Shown here: positions 1 through 8,611 of the stretch, in pieces | Numbering within the stretch: position 1 is the stretch's first letter | Layout: every line of letters begins with the position of its first letter | NCBI GenBank assembly: GCA_910587045.1 | Contig: CAJULG010000001.1 | Coordinates: 1 to 64,000 of the forward strand | DNA: 64,000 bases | Origin: an uncultured Lachnospiraceae bacterium | Lineage (GTDB): Bacteria; Bacillota; Clostridia; Lachnospirales; Lachnospiraceae | Reading direction: 5' to 3' | Program-made: the position numbers and the translations under genes | The notes under the pieces: generated by a model | The model's database searches: none | What the model was told of the DNA's origin: nothing | What the model saw: only the letters and a program-made list of their open reading frames with translations

Positions 1-2
1 TG

Positions 3-98
3 ATTATACATCAAATCCTTGTGTATAAGGTGTCAACTAAAATGATACAACATCAGTTTGATGATGAGATTGCTAAGTTTGGGAATGCGATTAACTGA
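3..98 (+). CDS. C-terminal end of an unknown protein, cut by the window edge
   Basis: One frame is open from the first bases of the window and ends with TGA at 96-98, giving 31 residues that finish in DDEIAKFGNAIN. The gene would start outside the window. I do not recognise the family. An internal ATG at 42 has no ribosome binding site, so this is more likely a tail than a small gene. It is AT-rich, like the toxin-antitoxin pair that follows. It could also be chance. Confidence 0.3.
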   Translation: MIHQILVYKVSTKMIQHQFDDEIAKFGNAIN

Positions 99-216
99 AA
101 ATTTATCAAAGAAATCTTGCAATGCAAGCAGAGATAAGGTATCATAAAATTAATTATAGTTGCGAAAATATTTTGAGCATTATTGCGTATACTGTATATT
201 AGAAAGGACGGATTTT

Positions 217-384
217 ATGGAAGTTGCAGTAAAAAAGGATTATCAGATAGCCTTAGAAGAACAAAAGGTTGAAGTGCGTAATCTTGTGCTTGCAGGACTA
301 GATCAGATAAAAGAAGGAAAAACAAAAGATTTTAACTCTGTATGTGACAGGCTGGAGAAAAAGTACAAGAATGAAGCAATATAG
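217..384 (+). CDS. Antitoxin of a RelB/ParD-like type II toxin-antitoxin pair
   Basis: This 55-residue acidic protein probably binds and neutralises the toxin encoded just downstream. The ATG at 217 is preferred over the upstream TTG at 160 because AAAGGA at 203-208 sits at normal spacing. The C-terminal part (KTKDFNSVCDRLEKKYKNE) is charged and helical, as in antitoxin tails that wrap the toxin. It overlaps the toxin gene by 14 bases, which implies translational coupling. The DNA is much more AT-rich than the core genes. The antitoxin call rests mainly on its size and position; the sequence itself matches no family firmly. Confidence 0.6.
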   Translation: MEVAVKKDYQIALEEQKVEVRNLVLAGLDQIKEGKTKDFNSVCDRLEKKYKNEAI

Positions 385-697
385 AATAGAAATTACCGAT
401 TTGGCAGAAGAAGATTTAGAAAATACAGGTGACTATATTGCTTTTGAATTGGGAAATCCCAGTGCTGCCGAAAATACAGTAAAAGGCATTAGAAAGCAAA
501 TCAATTCTTTGATAAATTTCCCTGAGCGGAATGAATTGGATGAAGATGAAATGCTTGCTGAATTAGGTGTCCGCAAAGATTATTATAAGAATTATAAAAT
601 TTATTATGTAATTTCAGAGAACACTATATACATAGTAAGGATACTTCATATGTTAGTAGACAGCCGGGCTTGGTTATATCGTACATTTGGGTTATAG
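371..697 (+). CDS. RelE/ParE-family toxin
   Basis: This is a protein of 108 residues, the usual toxin size. It begins MKQYRIEITDLAEEDLE, a ParE/RelE first strand and helix, and has the typical middle segment (KDYYKNYKIYYVISEN) followed by the strand IYIVRILH and a late Arg-Trp region. Members of this superfamily either cleave mRNA at the ribosome or inhibit gyrase; the sequence alone does not say which. ATG 371 is chosen over an earlier frame start at 344 because homologues begin near here and GGAG lies at 354-357. Together with the preceding gene it forms a complete module, so it is probably active or recently so. Confidence 0.78.
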   Translation: MKQYRIEITDLAEEDLENTGDYIAFELGNPSAAENTVKGIRKQINSLINFPERNELDEDEMLAELGVRKDYYKNYKIYYVISENTIYIVRILHMLVDSRAWLYRTFGL

Positions 698-1232
698 GTG
701 TAGATAAACTGTGTAGTACCCAATTTCAGGAATTTGTACCCAAATCAGAGAATGCATAAGTGAAAGGATAGTTGATAAGAAAAGTTCTATTTTACCCTTT
801 TATAATATGGGTATGATATTATGAATAAATGGCAGCAGTTCTAGTAAATAAGCCATTCTTTATAAAATAGTTTGCAAAGCAGATGAATCAGTAATCAATT
901 CCAAATTCAATAAACAGGTTTTGACAAAAAATCTAAAAAACGTCAGGAACAGAGATGTTTCCGGCGTTTTCTGCATACAGGGTTTCGCCGGTTGTTATAG
1001 AGTATCACGGTGTTTTACAGAAGATCACTTTTTTATGCAGTATCCGCTTTATGGTGTCGAAAGAAAATAAATTATAGTTTGAATAGTGGATATACCAATG
1101 GAAATATGATACAATATTACCATATAATCTGAATAGAAAAGGAAGGAAACCGATATTCTGTGATCAGTTATGGAGGTATCCGTTATTGAGAATATGAATG
1201 AATAAAATATTTTGTTTTTGAGGAGAGCAGAA
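698..1232. other. Gene-free AT-rich stretch
   Basis: About 535 bases lie between the toxin and the diguanylate cyclase. I see one terminator-like hairpin (937-970, listed separately) and an open frame of roughly 75 codons around 860-1070 that has no ATG and no ribosome binding site. TATAAT-like words occur near 1110-1130 but without a convincing -35 partner at the right distance. No tRNA or riboswitch fold was recognised. Confidence 0.5.
937..970. terminator. Terminator-like hairpin
   Basis: The arms at 937-950 and 957-970 pair over 14 positions with one mismatch and two G-U wobbles around a six-base loop. The arms begin with AAAA and end with TTTT, so the structure can act on either strand. 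It lies 240 bases after the toxin gene, and there is no separate long T-tract. Confidence 0.42.
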
Positions 1233-2552
1233 ATGGAGACAGAAGAAATATGGAATCAATATGGCATTTCAGATTATCACCGTCTAAAATATCTGGGTGA
1301 TGATATTAATGAAGTGCTGACGATCGTACTGAAGAATATTAAGGCGGGGATCGGCCTGTTTGAGGTAGGCGAAACGGTCCGTGCATTATATCTGAATGAA
1401 TCGTTTTTTGAATGCATTGGATATACGGCAGAAGAGTATGAACAGAACCTGAATAATATTTTTTCTACGTTGCATAAAGATGATATAGAAGGGTTTCGGA
1501 ATTGTATTCTGGAGCATGCGGGAAAGCTGGAACCCATTTACGATACAGTCCGGGGCTATCGTCAGAATGGGAATCTTGGCGTATTTGATATCAAGGGCGC
1601 TCCGATCGAGAATAAGATCAGTGACAGTCCGATCTATCTGACCGTAGTTTCTGATGTTACGGACACGATGGAGAAGGAACAGCGGATCATGGAACTGAAC
1701 CGGCTGAATTCTCAGTTGTCTATACAGCAGGAGCGTTATAAGATCCTGGAGGCAACTGCCCGCGGCCTGTTGTTTGAGTATGATCCTCACCAGGATACCA
1801 TGATATTCTCCTATAATTTTCCAAATAATAAAAAGCGAAAGGTGATCGAACATTACAAAGAATACAGCAGGAAATCACCATTGGTACATAGCAATCATAT
1901 TGAAGCATTTCGAAAGGCATTAAGGGATGCCTGCCGGCAGGAGCAGGAAGGCGATCTGGAGTATCTGTCTACGGTTTCCGGAGGCGGCTACCGCTGGCAT
2001 CTGACCCACTATAAGAGTATGGCGGATGCAGAAGGAAATATATTAAGTGTGATCGGCAGGATTGAGGACATCCATGATGAGAAGATGAAACGGGAACAGT
2101 TGAATCGCAAGGCAGATGTTGACGGACTTACCAATCTGTACCGGAAGGAAGTTGCTTTTGAGAAGATGCAGGAATTTGTAACGGAGGCGCCGGAACTGGA
2201 ATTCTATTTCATTGTCATGGATTTAGATGACTTTAAGCAGATCAATGACCAGTATGGGCATCAGTATGGCGATAAGATCCTGAAGAAGACAGCGGAAGTG
2301 CTGATACGTCTCTTTGGAGAAAGCAGTATTATCGGAAGATTTGGCGGAGATGAATTCGTAATCTTAACGAAGGGCATGGCATATGAGGAGGTAAACCGTC
2401 TGCTGGATGCCCTGCGGGAAGAAGTAAAGTTTTGTGCAGGTATTGTGGCATGGCGAAAAGAAGAGGATGTCCGTAGTACCTTTGACCGGGCGGATAAAGC
2501 AATGTATCAGGTAAAAGCAGGAAAAAAGAACGGGAGCTGCTTTGAGGCATAA
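1233..2552 (+). CDS. PAS-PAS-GGDEF diguanylate cyclase
   Basis: This protein probably makes cyclic di-GMP from two GTP in response to a cytosolic signal. ATG 1233 is chosen because GAGGAG lies 8 bases upstream; the earlier TTG at 1212 has no site. The 439 residues have two PAS-like segments (about 30-135 and 165-285) and a C-terminal GGDEF domain beginning at DGLTNLYRK. The active-site loop reads GRFGGDEFVIL, so catalysis should be intact. The RxxD inhibitory site normally found just before it is absent (Gly and Ser at the key positions), so product inhibition may be lost. There is no signal peptide or membrane span. It is followed after 23 bases by a chemoreceptor, suggesting linked control of motility. 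Confidence 0.9.
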   Translation: METEEIWNQYGISDYHRLKYLGDDINEVLTIVLKNIKAGIGLFEVGETVRALYLNESFFECIGYTAEEYEQNLNNIFSTLHKDDIEGFRNCILEHAGKLEPIYDTVRGYRQNGNLGVFDIKGAPIENKISDSPIYLTVVSDVTDTMEKEQRIMELNRLNSQLSIQQERYKILEATARGLLFEYDPHQDTMIFSYNFPNNKKRKVIEHYKEYSRKSPLVHSNHIEAFRKALRDACRQEQEGDLEYLSTVSGGGYRWHLTHYKSMADAEGNILSVIGRIEDIHDEKMKREQLNRKADVDGLTNLYRKEVAFEKMQEFVTEAPELEFYFIVMDLDDFKQINDQYGHQYGDKILKKTAEVLIRLFGESSIIGRFGGDEFVILTKGMAYEEVNRLLDALREEVKFCAGIVAWRKEEDVRSTFDRADKAMYQVKAGKKNGSCFEA

Positions 2553-2575
2553 CAGATAGCAGGGAGGAATGCAAC

Positions 2576-4609
2576 GTGAAGAATACCTATAGTGACCGGA
2601 TCGGACAGATATTTAACCGAATCATTACCATTAACTTGTCAGTTGTTATTGTAGTATTTATTATTGTCACCACCGTATTATCCTTTCAACTGAGCGACCA
2701 GAAGCTGAATGCTCAGGTGAACCGCCTGTCCGCTGCCATTTCAAAGGAAATGCTGGCAAATCAGGTCTTAGTCAGTGCACTGGAGACCTCCGTAGCGAAC
2801 CTGGAGGTCACTGCCTATGAAGGACGCCATGGCATGAGCGGGAATGTCCGGGTATATGATTCCTGGAAGAAGACCAGAAGTATCGTGGATGTACTGGTGC
2901 TCCAGAACGAAAATGTATCGGCGGCATATGCCTGCTATGATACCAATACCACGATCATGAGCGGGGGCTGGGAGGCACCGGAAGATTTTGTGGTTACGGA
3001 ACGGGACTGGTATCTGGCGGCCCAGCAGAATCCGGACGAAGTCTGTATATCGGAGCCATATATGGATGAGCAGACCGGCGGTTTCTGCATTACCCTGTCC
3101 AAAGCCTTACGGGTAAAAGGAAAGGTGGTTGGTGTGGTCGGCATCGATATGTATATGGATAACATTATTTCCATGGTAAATTCCGATAATTCGAGACAGG
3201 GGTATCATTTTCTGGTCTCCAGGGATGGAACGATCCTGACCCATATGAGTGAGGATCTGACATTATCCAAAGAGCATGCAGAAACCATGGATACTGCTGT
3301 AAAGGGCCGTTATGCTCCTCTGAACCGGTCGGAACAGAAGCTTTGTCTGGTTCTGGATTATAATGGAAGACTAACCTTAATGACAGCTGCCACTATAGAG
3401 GAATGCGGCTGGCGGGTGATAACGGCAGAACCGGCCATCATAACCCTTGGTACAACACTGTTGCTGTTACTGTTTAGCATTTTATTGTTAGTTATTACCG
3501 TGCTTAACTCCAGAAGAATCTGTAAGAACCGTATGAGTGCCTGGTTTCAGCCGATTGAATCTGTCAGCAGTAAGGTAGGAAATATTTCCGAAGGAAATCT
3601 GGAGATTACCTTTGATGAAGAGCCGATCACGGATGAAATTGCGCAATTATCTACTTCTTTAAATGATACGATCGAAAGCCTGAAATACTATATCAGTGAT
3701 ATCAGCCAGGTGGTAAATGGAATTTCAAACCGGGACTTAACCGTTGAAATGCAGGCAGATTATAAGGGAAGCTTTTTAGAGATCAGGGAATCGCTTCAGG
3801 TCATTATTGACAGTCTGAATCAGGCATTTACCGGTATTCGAAAGCAGGCGGATGTTGTGGTTGAGTTTTCCAAACAGGTAGAGGAAAGTTCCTTTGCAGT
3901 TGCAAAGGGGGCGACAGAGCAGAATGAGGCGATCATGGATGTCGCAGAGAATGTATCCGTACTTTCCGGAGAAATCCATCATATTATGGAGAATGCAGAT
4001 CATGTCAGTCAGGTTTCTGAAGAAACCAATGAACAGCTTCAAAGTGGGAATGAGGAGATGAAACACCTCCTGTCAGCTATTGATGAGATCAATGAGACCT
4101 CGAATCAGATCGGAGAGATTATTACAGCAATAAATAACATTGCGGACCAGACCAGTCTGCTGGCGTTAAATGCTTCGATTGAAGCTGCCAGGGCAGGAGA
4201 GGGCGGACGCGGCTTTGCAGTCGTTGCAACAGAGATTTCCAAACTGGCCTCTGAAAGTATGCAGGCAAGTGACAATATTCGGGATTTGATCCTGACTTCC
4301 AAGGAATCTGTACAGCAGGGACGCAGTATCGCGGAAAAAACAGCCAGAACATTGAATCAGGGGATTGAAGGAGCACTCCGTTCTCAGGAGGATATCAGGA
4401 GGATCGTAGAATTCGTGGAGAACCAGACCAGGGCAGTTGACATGATCAGCAGCCGGTTTGGAGAGATCAGCCGGGTAATCGAGGCGAATGCTGCGTCCTC
4501 TCAGGAGAATGCAGCAATCAGCTCTGAATTGATCAACTGTGCCAATGCATTGATGGAGGAGGTAGAACAGTTCCGGCTGAAGGAAGAACCAGCCGAACCG
4601 GAGGCATGA
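2576..4609 (+). CDS. Methyl-accepting chemotaxis protein
   Basis: This transmembrane chemoreceptor senses an external ligand and controls CheA. The start is GTG 2576, with AGGGAGG at 2561-2567. The 677 residues show a first membrane helix (about 12-38), an extracellular dCache-like sensor, a second helix (about 286-312), a HAMP region (about 312-370) and a long coiled-coil signalling domain. The conserved hairpin tip lies at about residues 511-560 (INNIADQTSLLALNASIEAA). It has no C-terminal CheR-tethering pentapeptide; it ends EEPAEPEA. It probably forms a two-gene unit with the upstream cyclase. No chemotaxis kinase genes are in the window. Confidence 0.93.
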   Translation: MKNTYSDRIGQIFNRIITINLSVVIVVFIIVTTVLSFQLSDQKLNAQVNRLSAAISKEMLANQVLVSALETSVANLEVTAYEGRHGMSGNVRVYDSWKKTRSIVDVLVLQNENVSAAYACYDTNTTIMSGGWEAPEDFVVTERDWYLAAQQNPDEVCISEPYMDEQTGGFCITLSKALRVKGKVVGVVGIDMYMDNIISMVNSDNSRQGYHFLVSRDGTILTHMSEDLTLSKEHAETMDTAVKGRYAPLNRSEQKLCLVLDYNGRLTLMTAATIEECGWRVITAEPAIITLGTTLLLLLFSILLLVITVLNSRRICKNRMSAWFQPIESVSSKVGNISEGNLEITFDEEPITDEIAQLSTSLNDTIESLKYYISDISQVVNGISNRDLTVEMQADYKGSFLEIRESLQVIIDSLNQAFTGIRKQADVVVEFSKQVEESSFAVAKGATEQNEAIMDVAENVSVLSGEIHHIMENADHVSQVSEETNEQLQSGNEEMKHLLSAIDEINETSNQIGEIITAINNIADQTSLLALNASIEAARAGEGGRGFAVVATEISKLASESMQASDNIRDLILTSKESVQQGRSIAEKTARTLNQGIEGALRSQEDIRRIVEFVENQTRAVDMISSRFGEISRVIEANAASSQENAAISSELINCANALMEEVEQFRLKEEPAEPEA

Positions 4610-4633
4610 CTGCTTTGATGGTTATGCTTCCGG
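4598..4633. terminator. Hairpin shared by two convergent genes
   Basis: CCGGAGGCAT (4598-4607) pairs with ATGCTTCCGG (4624-4633) with a single G-U wobble. The structure covers the last codons of both the chemoreceptor and the DUF4317 gene, whose stops are only 12 bases apart. There is no T-tract, so terminator activity is uncertain. Confidence 0.42.
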
Positions 4634-5782
4634 GTTGTCCGGATCTGTTTTCTGCAGATGCATTGTCTTTACACTCATACCATTGATTTCTACATGGTCG
4701 TCTACAGTAATGACAAAGCACTGCCTTCCATTGATGTATTGCGTCTGGATCAAATCTGTCCGGTCGGAATTGATCTTAATGACAATATCCGGCGTCTCAA
4801 TACTGAGTTTTTTTGTATTTGTCAGGTTCGAAGCTACGAAAGCAGTCTTCGGGCCTGCAATTTCTTCATACTTTTCTTCAAATTCCTGAAGCTCTTCCTG
4901 CGGTACTCCACTGATTTCCAAAAGATTCCTGACCTCATGCTTGCTTAAGGTCAGGGGTTCCGGATCGTTTTTGGTTTCTGCGATCATTTCATTTAAGTTC
5001 TCATGGATGGAGGAAACCACGTCATAATCGGCATCATCCCCCAGGGTATTCATCAGAATAGACTGAAAAGTTTCCCTCTGACTGACCGGAGACATGGGTG
5101 TTCTGCTGCCCAGCAGATGTTCGATCAGTTCCGGATGGCTGTCCTCCGGATTCCTGGTATAATATAATACGTTATGAATATCAGAACCACGGTCATTGAA
5201 GGCAGGGAACAGAAAGCCTTTCATCGGCGGCTCCACGATCCAGTCCCGGATCCGTTCGCCTATGCTGTTGGATTCCGGCAGATAGGAAAGCCCGCCTTTA
5301 CTACGGTTTACCGGACAGATACTGCAAAGCAGAAACGGATACACTTCTTCTGAGGCATCATAGAGTTCTGCACCGTCAGAGGCCCGGCCCGGTACGTCAT
5401 ACGCACCATAGACCAGAATGATATAATAATTCTCCGGATAGTCGAAGCTGGCGATCACCTTATCGTAAAAACAATCTACAAGATCAATATCCTTTAGTTC
5501 ACTTGCCCGCAGCCGCATTAAGAATTCCTGGGTGCCGCCATCCAGTTCCTGATCGGTAGGGAATTCCATATTTAAAAGATTTTTTCCGATGGTTCCGGAC
5601 AGGGTGGATTTAAAAATATCATGATACTTTAAGGCTTCATCCTTAGCCAGTGACAGGAAGGCGTCCTGAAGACTGCAGACCTTCTCCTTATTATAGTCTA
5701 CATAACAGCCGCAGATCCTGTTAAGACAGGAGGATTCCTGTGTAAATAATTTCCGTATTTCTAATGTTTCCTTTTTATTCAT
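4622..5782 (-). CDS. DUF4317 family protein
   Basis: This 386-residue soluble protein belongs to a family of unknown function common in Lachnospiraceae and relatives. It is recognised by the start MNKKETLEIRKLF, the early segment ICGCYVDYNKEK, and the central CSICPVNRSKGGLSY and EPPMKGFLFPAFNDR blocks. It has no signal peptide or membrane helix. The C-terminal part (about 290-380) has strands that could form a small separate domain. It is a single-gene unit on the minus strand, convergent with the chemoreceptor. The start ATG at 5782 has GGAG nearby. No catalytic motif is evident. Confidence 0.85.
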   Translation of the reverse strand: MNKKETLEIRKLFTQESSCLNRICGCYVDYNKEKVCSLQDAFLSLAKDEALKYHDIFKSTLSGTIGKNLLNMEFPTDQELDGGTQEFLMRLRASELKDIDLVDCFYDKVIASFDYPENYYIILVYGAYDVPGRASDGAELYDASEEVYPFLLCSICPVNRSKGGLSYLPESNSIGERIRDWIVEPPMKGFLFPAFNDRGSDIHNVLYYTRNPEDSHPELIEHLLGSRTPMSPVSQRETFQSILMNTLGDDADYDVVSSIHENLNEMIAETKNDPEPLTLSKHEVRNLLEISGVPQEELQEFEEKYEEIAGPKTAFVASNLTNTKKLSIETPDIVIKINSDRTDLIQTQYINGRQCFVITVDDHVEINGMSVKTMHLQKTDPDNPEA

Positions 5783-5936
5783 AGGTATGCTCCATTCTGA
5801 TATGATTTCATTTGTTCTTTGGGTTTATACTGCCTGATCCCGATCCATTTTCCATCCTAGCATAAAATGGGGCACCGTTCAATGGAAACATTGCAGATTG
5901 CTCCGGTGAGATAAATGAGCCGCAGTCATATAATTC

Positions 5937-5965
5937 TTGCAGTAAAAAGCGGATTCATGTATGAT
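5937..5965 (+). promoter_or_regulatory. Sigma-A-like promoter for the ABC exporter
   Basis: TTGCAG at 5937-5942, a 17-base spacer and TATGAT at 5960-5965 lie 41 bases before the ATP-binding gene. The rest of the 224-base gap (5783-6006) shows nothing else clear. Confidence 0.55.
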
Positions 5966-6006
5966 TATAGGAGAACAAATCGTTTGGAAAGCAGGGGTGC
6001 AGAAGC

Positions 6007-6813
6007 ATGATACAGGTAGAACATGTAACAAAGCAGTTTGGCAGGGAATTTACTGCGGTAGAGGACCTGAGTTTCTCGATAAGGAAGGGAGAGATCGTCG
6101 GTTTTGTCGGACAGAATGGTGCAGGTAAGACGACTACGATCAAAATGCTGACAAGTGTCCTGAAACCTACCAGGGGAAGGATTACGATCAACGGTTATGA
6201 TATTCAGCAGGAATCCTTAAAGGCAAAGGAGTCTATTGCTTATGTGGCGGATAATCCGGATATGTTCCTGCGTCTGACCGGTATGGAATTCATTCATTTA
6301 ATGGCAGATATCTATCATGTTCCCGCTAAAGAACGAACCCCCAGGATTGAAGCAATGGCAGAGCGCTTCGAGATCCGGGAGGTGCTGAATCGTCCCATGA
6401 GCGACTATTCGCACGGAATGCGTCAGAAAATGATGGTCTGCGCAGCATTGATCCATAATCCGCCGGTCTGGATTCTGGATGAACCGATGACCGGACTGGA
6501 TCCGAAGGCGGCTTTCGAACTGAAGAATATGATGCGGGAGCATGCCGGTGAAGGCAACTGTGTCTTTTTTTCCACCCATGTACTGGAGGTGGCGGAGCAG
6601 CTCTGCGACCGGATCATAATCATTCGGAATGGCAGGTCGGTATTTAACGGTACCTTAGAGGAATTAAGAGCAGGCTATCCGGACAAAAGCCTGGAGAGCA
6701 TTTTTCTGATCATGAATGAAGAGTTACCGGAAGATGGCAGGGAACTGACAGATCCGGTGGAGAAAGAGGAGCAGACGGGAGAAATAGACAGAAAGAAGGA
6801 GGATGCAGAATGA
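6007..6813 (+). CDS. ABC transporter ATP-binding protein
   Basis: This 268-residue ATPase would power the membrane protein encoded immediately downstream. It has Walker A GQNGAGKTT (35-43), a signature loop reading YSHGM (134-138) in place of LSGGQ, Walker B VWILDEP (154-160) and the switch His in FFSTHVLEV. The YSHGM variant is common in CcmA/YxlF-type exporters of the ABC-2 class. The last 40 residues are an acidic-basic tail beyond the usual ATPase core. It overlaps the permease gene by four bases (ATGA), so they are translationally coupled. The substrate cannot be told from sequence. Confidence 0.92.
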   Translation: MIQVEHVTKQFGREFTAVEDLSFSIRKGEIVGFVGQNGAGKTTTIKMLTSVLKPTRGRITINGYDIQQESLKAKESIAYVADNPDMFLRLTGMEFIHLMADIYHVPAKERTPRIEAMAERFEIREVLNRPMSDYSHGMRQKMMVCAALIHNPPVWILDEPMTGLDPKAAFELKNMMREHAGEGNCVFFSTHVLEVAEQLCDRIIIIRNGRSVFNGTLEELRAGYPDKSLESIFLIMNEELPEDGRELTDPVEKEEQTGEIDRKKEDAE

Positions 6814-8482
6814 AACAGATCCGAAATCAGCAGGTGTCCCATCTTCTGAAGCTGCTCCGGCGGGGACAGGAGATGGCAATGCCGAAAGAAGGAAGGGAGA
6901 AGAAGACTTATACGGTCTTTGGCGGTGCCGCTATGCTGTTTATCATGATCCCCTGCTGTATCATTGTAGGTGTGATCGCATATGTTATGACCCTTGCTAT
7001 GATGGAGGCCGGCGGAAAGGAAGAAGGCATGCTGTTCATTGTCCAGTTTATTTCTGCCTGTGCCATGATATTCGGTCTGAATGTAATCGTAAATGAATTC
7101 TATTTTTCGTCGGATATTGATTACCTTCTTCCGCTCCCGGTCCGGACACAGGATCTGATACTGGCCAAATTCTGGGTGACCTACCAGGCAGAAAGTGTAA
7201 TGGAATTCATGGTGATCTTTAGCGCCTATATCGGCTATGTACTTGCCATCGGCGTAACACCCATCGGTATTATTACGGGACTTCTCGGGACTGTGACGCT
7301 CCCCATTGTACCACTGGTATACTGTGGGATCATCAGTATGCTTTTAATGTTCTTTTTCCAGGGGATCCGTAATCGTAAGGTGCTGAATGCCATTATGGGC
7401 GGGATGACACTGGTGCTGATCTTAGGCGCTTTTTTGTCCTTCCAGGGGCTGGAGGGCTTTTCGATCGATACGTATGTTACGTCATTGACCAGTGGAGAAA
7501 ATGTATTTATGAACAGCATGAATATTATTTTTTACCCCGGATATCTTCTCGTGCATTCTGCCGCTGCAGAAAGCTGGCTGGAAGTAGTGTTATATCTTCT
7601 GATCAATATTGTGCTTCTGGCAGTATTCATGGCAGTAGCCAACCGGATCTATCTGCCGGGGTTATACAGCTTTAAGTCTGTATCCAATAAGAAGGAGAAG
7701 GGAGAGGAAAGAATACGGGATCAAAGACAGAAAGGCGTATTTCGTTCTTACTTTGAAAGGAATTAAAGACGATCCTGCGTACACCGGCCTTTGTATCTAA
7801 CTGCGTGCTGATCAATTTCTTCTGGCCGGTCATTATCATTATAGTCTGCATGATGCAGAAGGGAAGTGATACGATCGAAAATTTTATTGCAATGTATCAC
7901 GGAGGAAATATGCTGGCAGAGATCATTGCCCTGGCGCTGTTTCTGGGTCTTGCTGCACTGACCACTGCTGCGAACGGAATTGCTTCCAGCTCCTTTACCA
8001 GAGAGGGAGCGCATGTTGACTTTATGAAGTACATACCGGTTCCATACACATTACAACTGCAGGCAAAGGGACTGCTCAGTCTGCTGTTCAGTTATCTTAG
8101 CTACCTTATGGATATTGCGGTGATGACATTCATTCTGAAGCTTGGGGCCCGGAGCATCCTTTATTATGCTGCTGCCGGCGGCTGCGTGGTATTTTTTATT
8201 ACCTGCCTTGGTATCTGGCTGGATTCCATGCATCCAAAGCTGATCTGGGAAGATGAATTAAATGCCCTGAGAGGAAATCTGAATGTTTTCTTTAATATGG
8301 CGTTTGCGATCGTGGCCACGGGACTGATCTGTGGAGGAGGGTTTCTTCTGTACCTGATACCGCACTCTACTATAAGCTTTATTTTTCTGCTTTATCTGAC
8401 CGGATTATTGATCCTGGATATCCATATGTACCGGTTTACGATCCGGAAGGCAGCGGAGAACCTGGAGAAGCTCTCTGTATAG
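6810..8482 (+). pseudogene. ABC-2 type exporter permease, split by a -1 frameshift
   Basis: Two open frames together encode one membrane protein of about 557 residues. The first runs from ATG 6810 (AAGGAGGATG upstream) and stops at 7764-7766 after RSYFERN. The second is open from 7757 and reads KELKTILRTPAFVSNC into the membrane segment VLINFFWPV. Joined at about 7754-7757 the product reads as a continuous permease of the ABC-2 exporter type, with six or more membrane helices in each half region. No start codon with a ribosome binding site precedes the second part. One missing base in the TTTGAAAGG area explains the break. It may be a real mutation or a sequencing error; the ATPase partner is intact. 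Confidence 0.8.
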
Positions 8483-8507
8483 ATTCCGGCTCCGGCTTAA
8501 GAAAACC

Positions 8508-8562
8508 GTCACTTTTCTGTCACTTTTTGTCTGTTGAAACAGAATAGAAAATATGATAAAGT
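8508..8562 (+). promoter_or_regulatory. Promoter with upstream direct repeats for the GH25 gene
   Basis: TTGAAA (8534-8539), a 17-base spacer and TAAAGT (8557-8562) form a plausible promoter 49 bases before the start codon. Just upstream, GTCACTTTT occurs twice with an 11-base period (8508-8516 and 8519-8527), and CTGTTGAAACAG (8531-8542) is a palindrome over the -35 box. Helically phased repeats beside a promoter suggest a regulator binding site, but which one is unknown. Confidence 0.5.
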
Positions 8563-8611
8563 AATAGAAAATTATAAAATAACATAAACTGACACGAAAG
8601 GATGATAGTAA

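Noticed and set aside
860..1070. Open frame of about 75 codons before the cyclase gene
   Set aside because: No ATG, no ribosome site, and it runs through a terminator-like hairpin.
1386..1853. Minus-strand frame of 155 codons inside the cyclase gene
   Set aside because: Antisense shadow of a well-supported domain protein.
6803..7096. Plus-strand frame of 97 codons overlapping the permease start
   Set aside because: Out-of-frame shadow, with Cys- and Arg-rich composition; the ATGA-coupled permease frame is better.
7752..7766. Programmed -1 frameshift in the ABC permease
   Set aside because: No X-XXY-YYZ heptamer and no clear downstream structure; a single-base loss is simpler. Not fully excluded.
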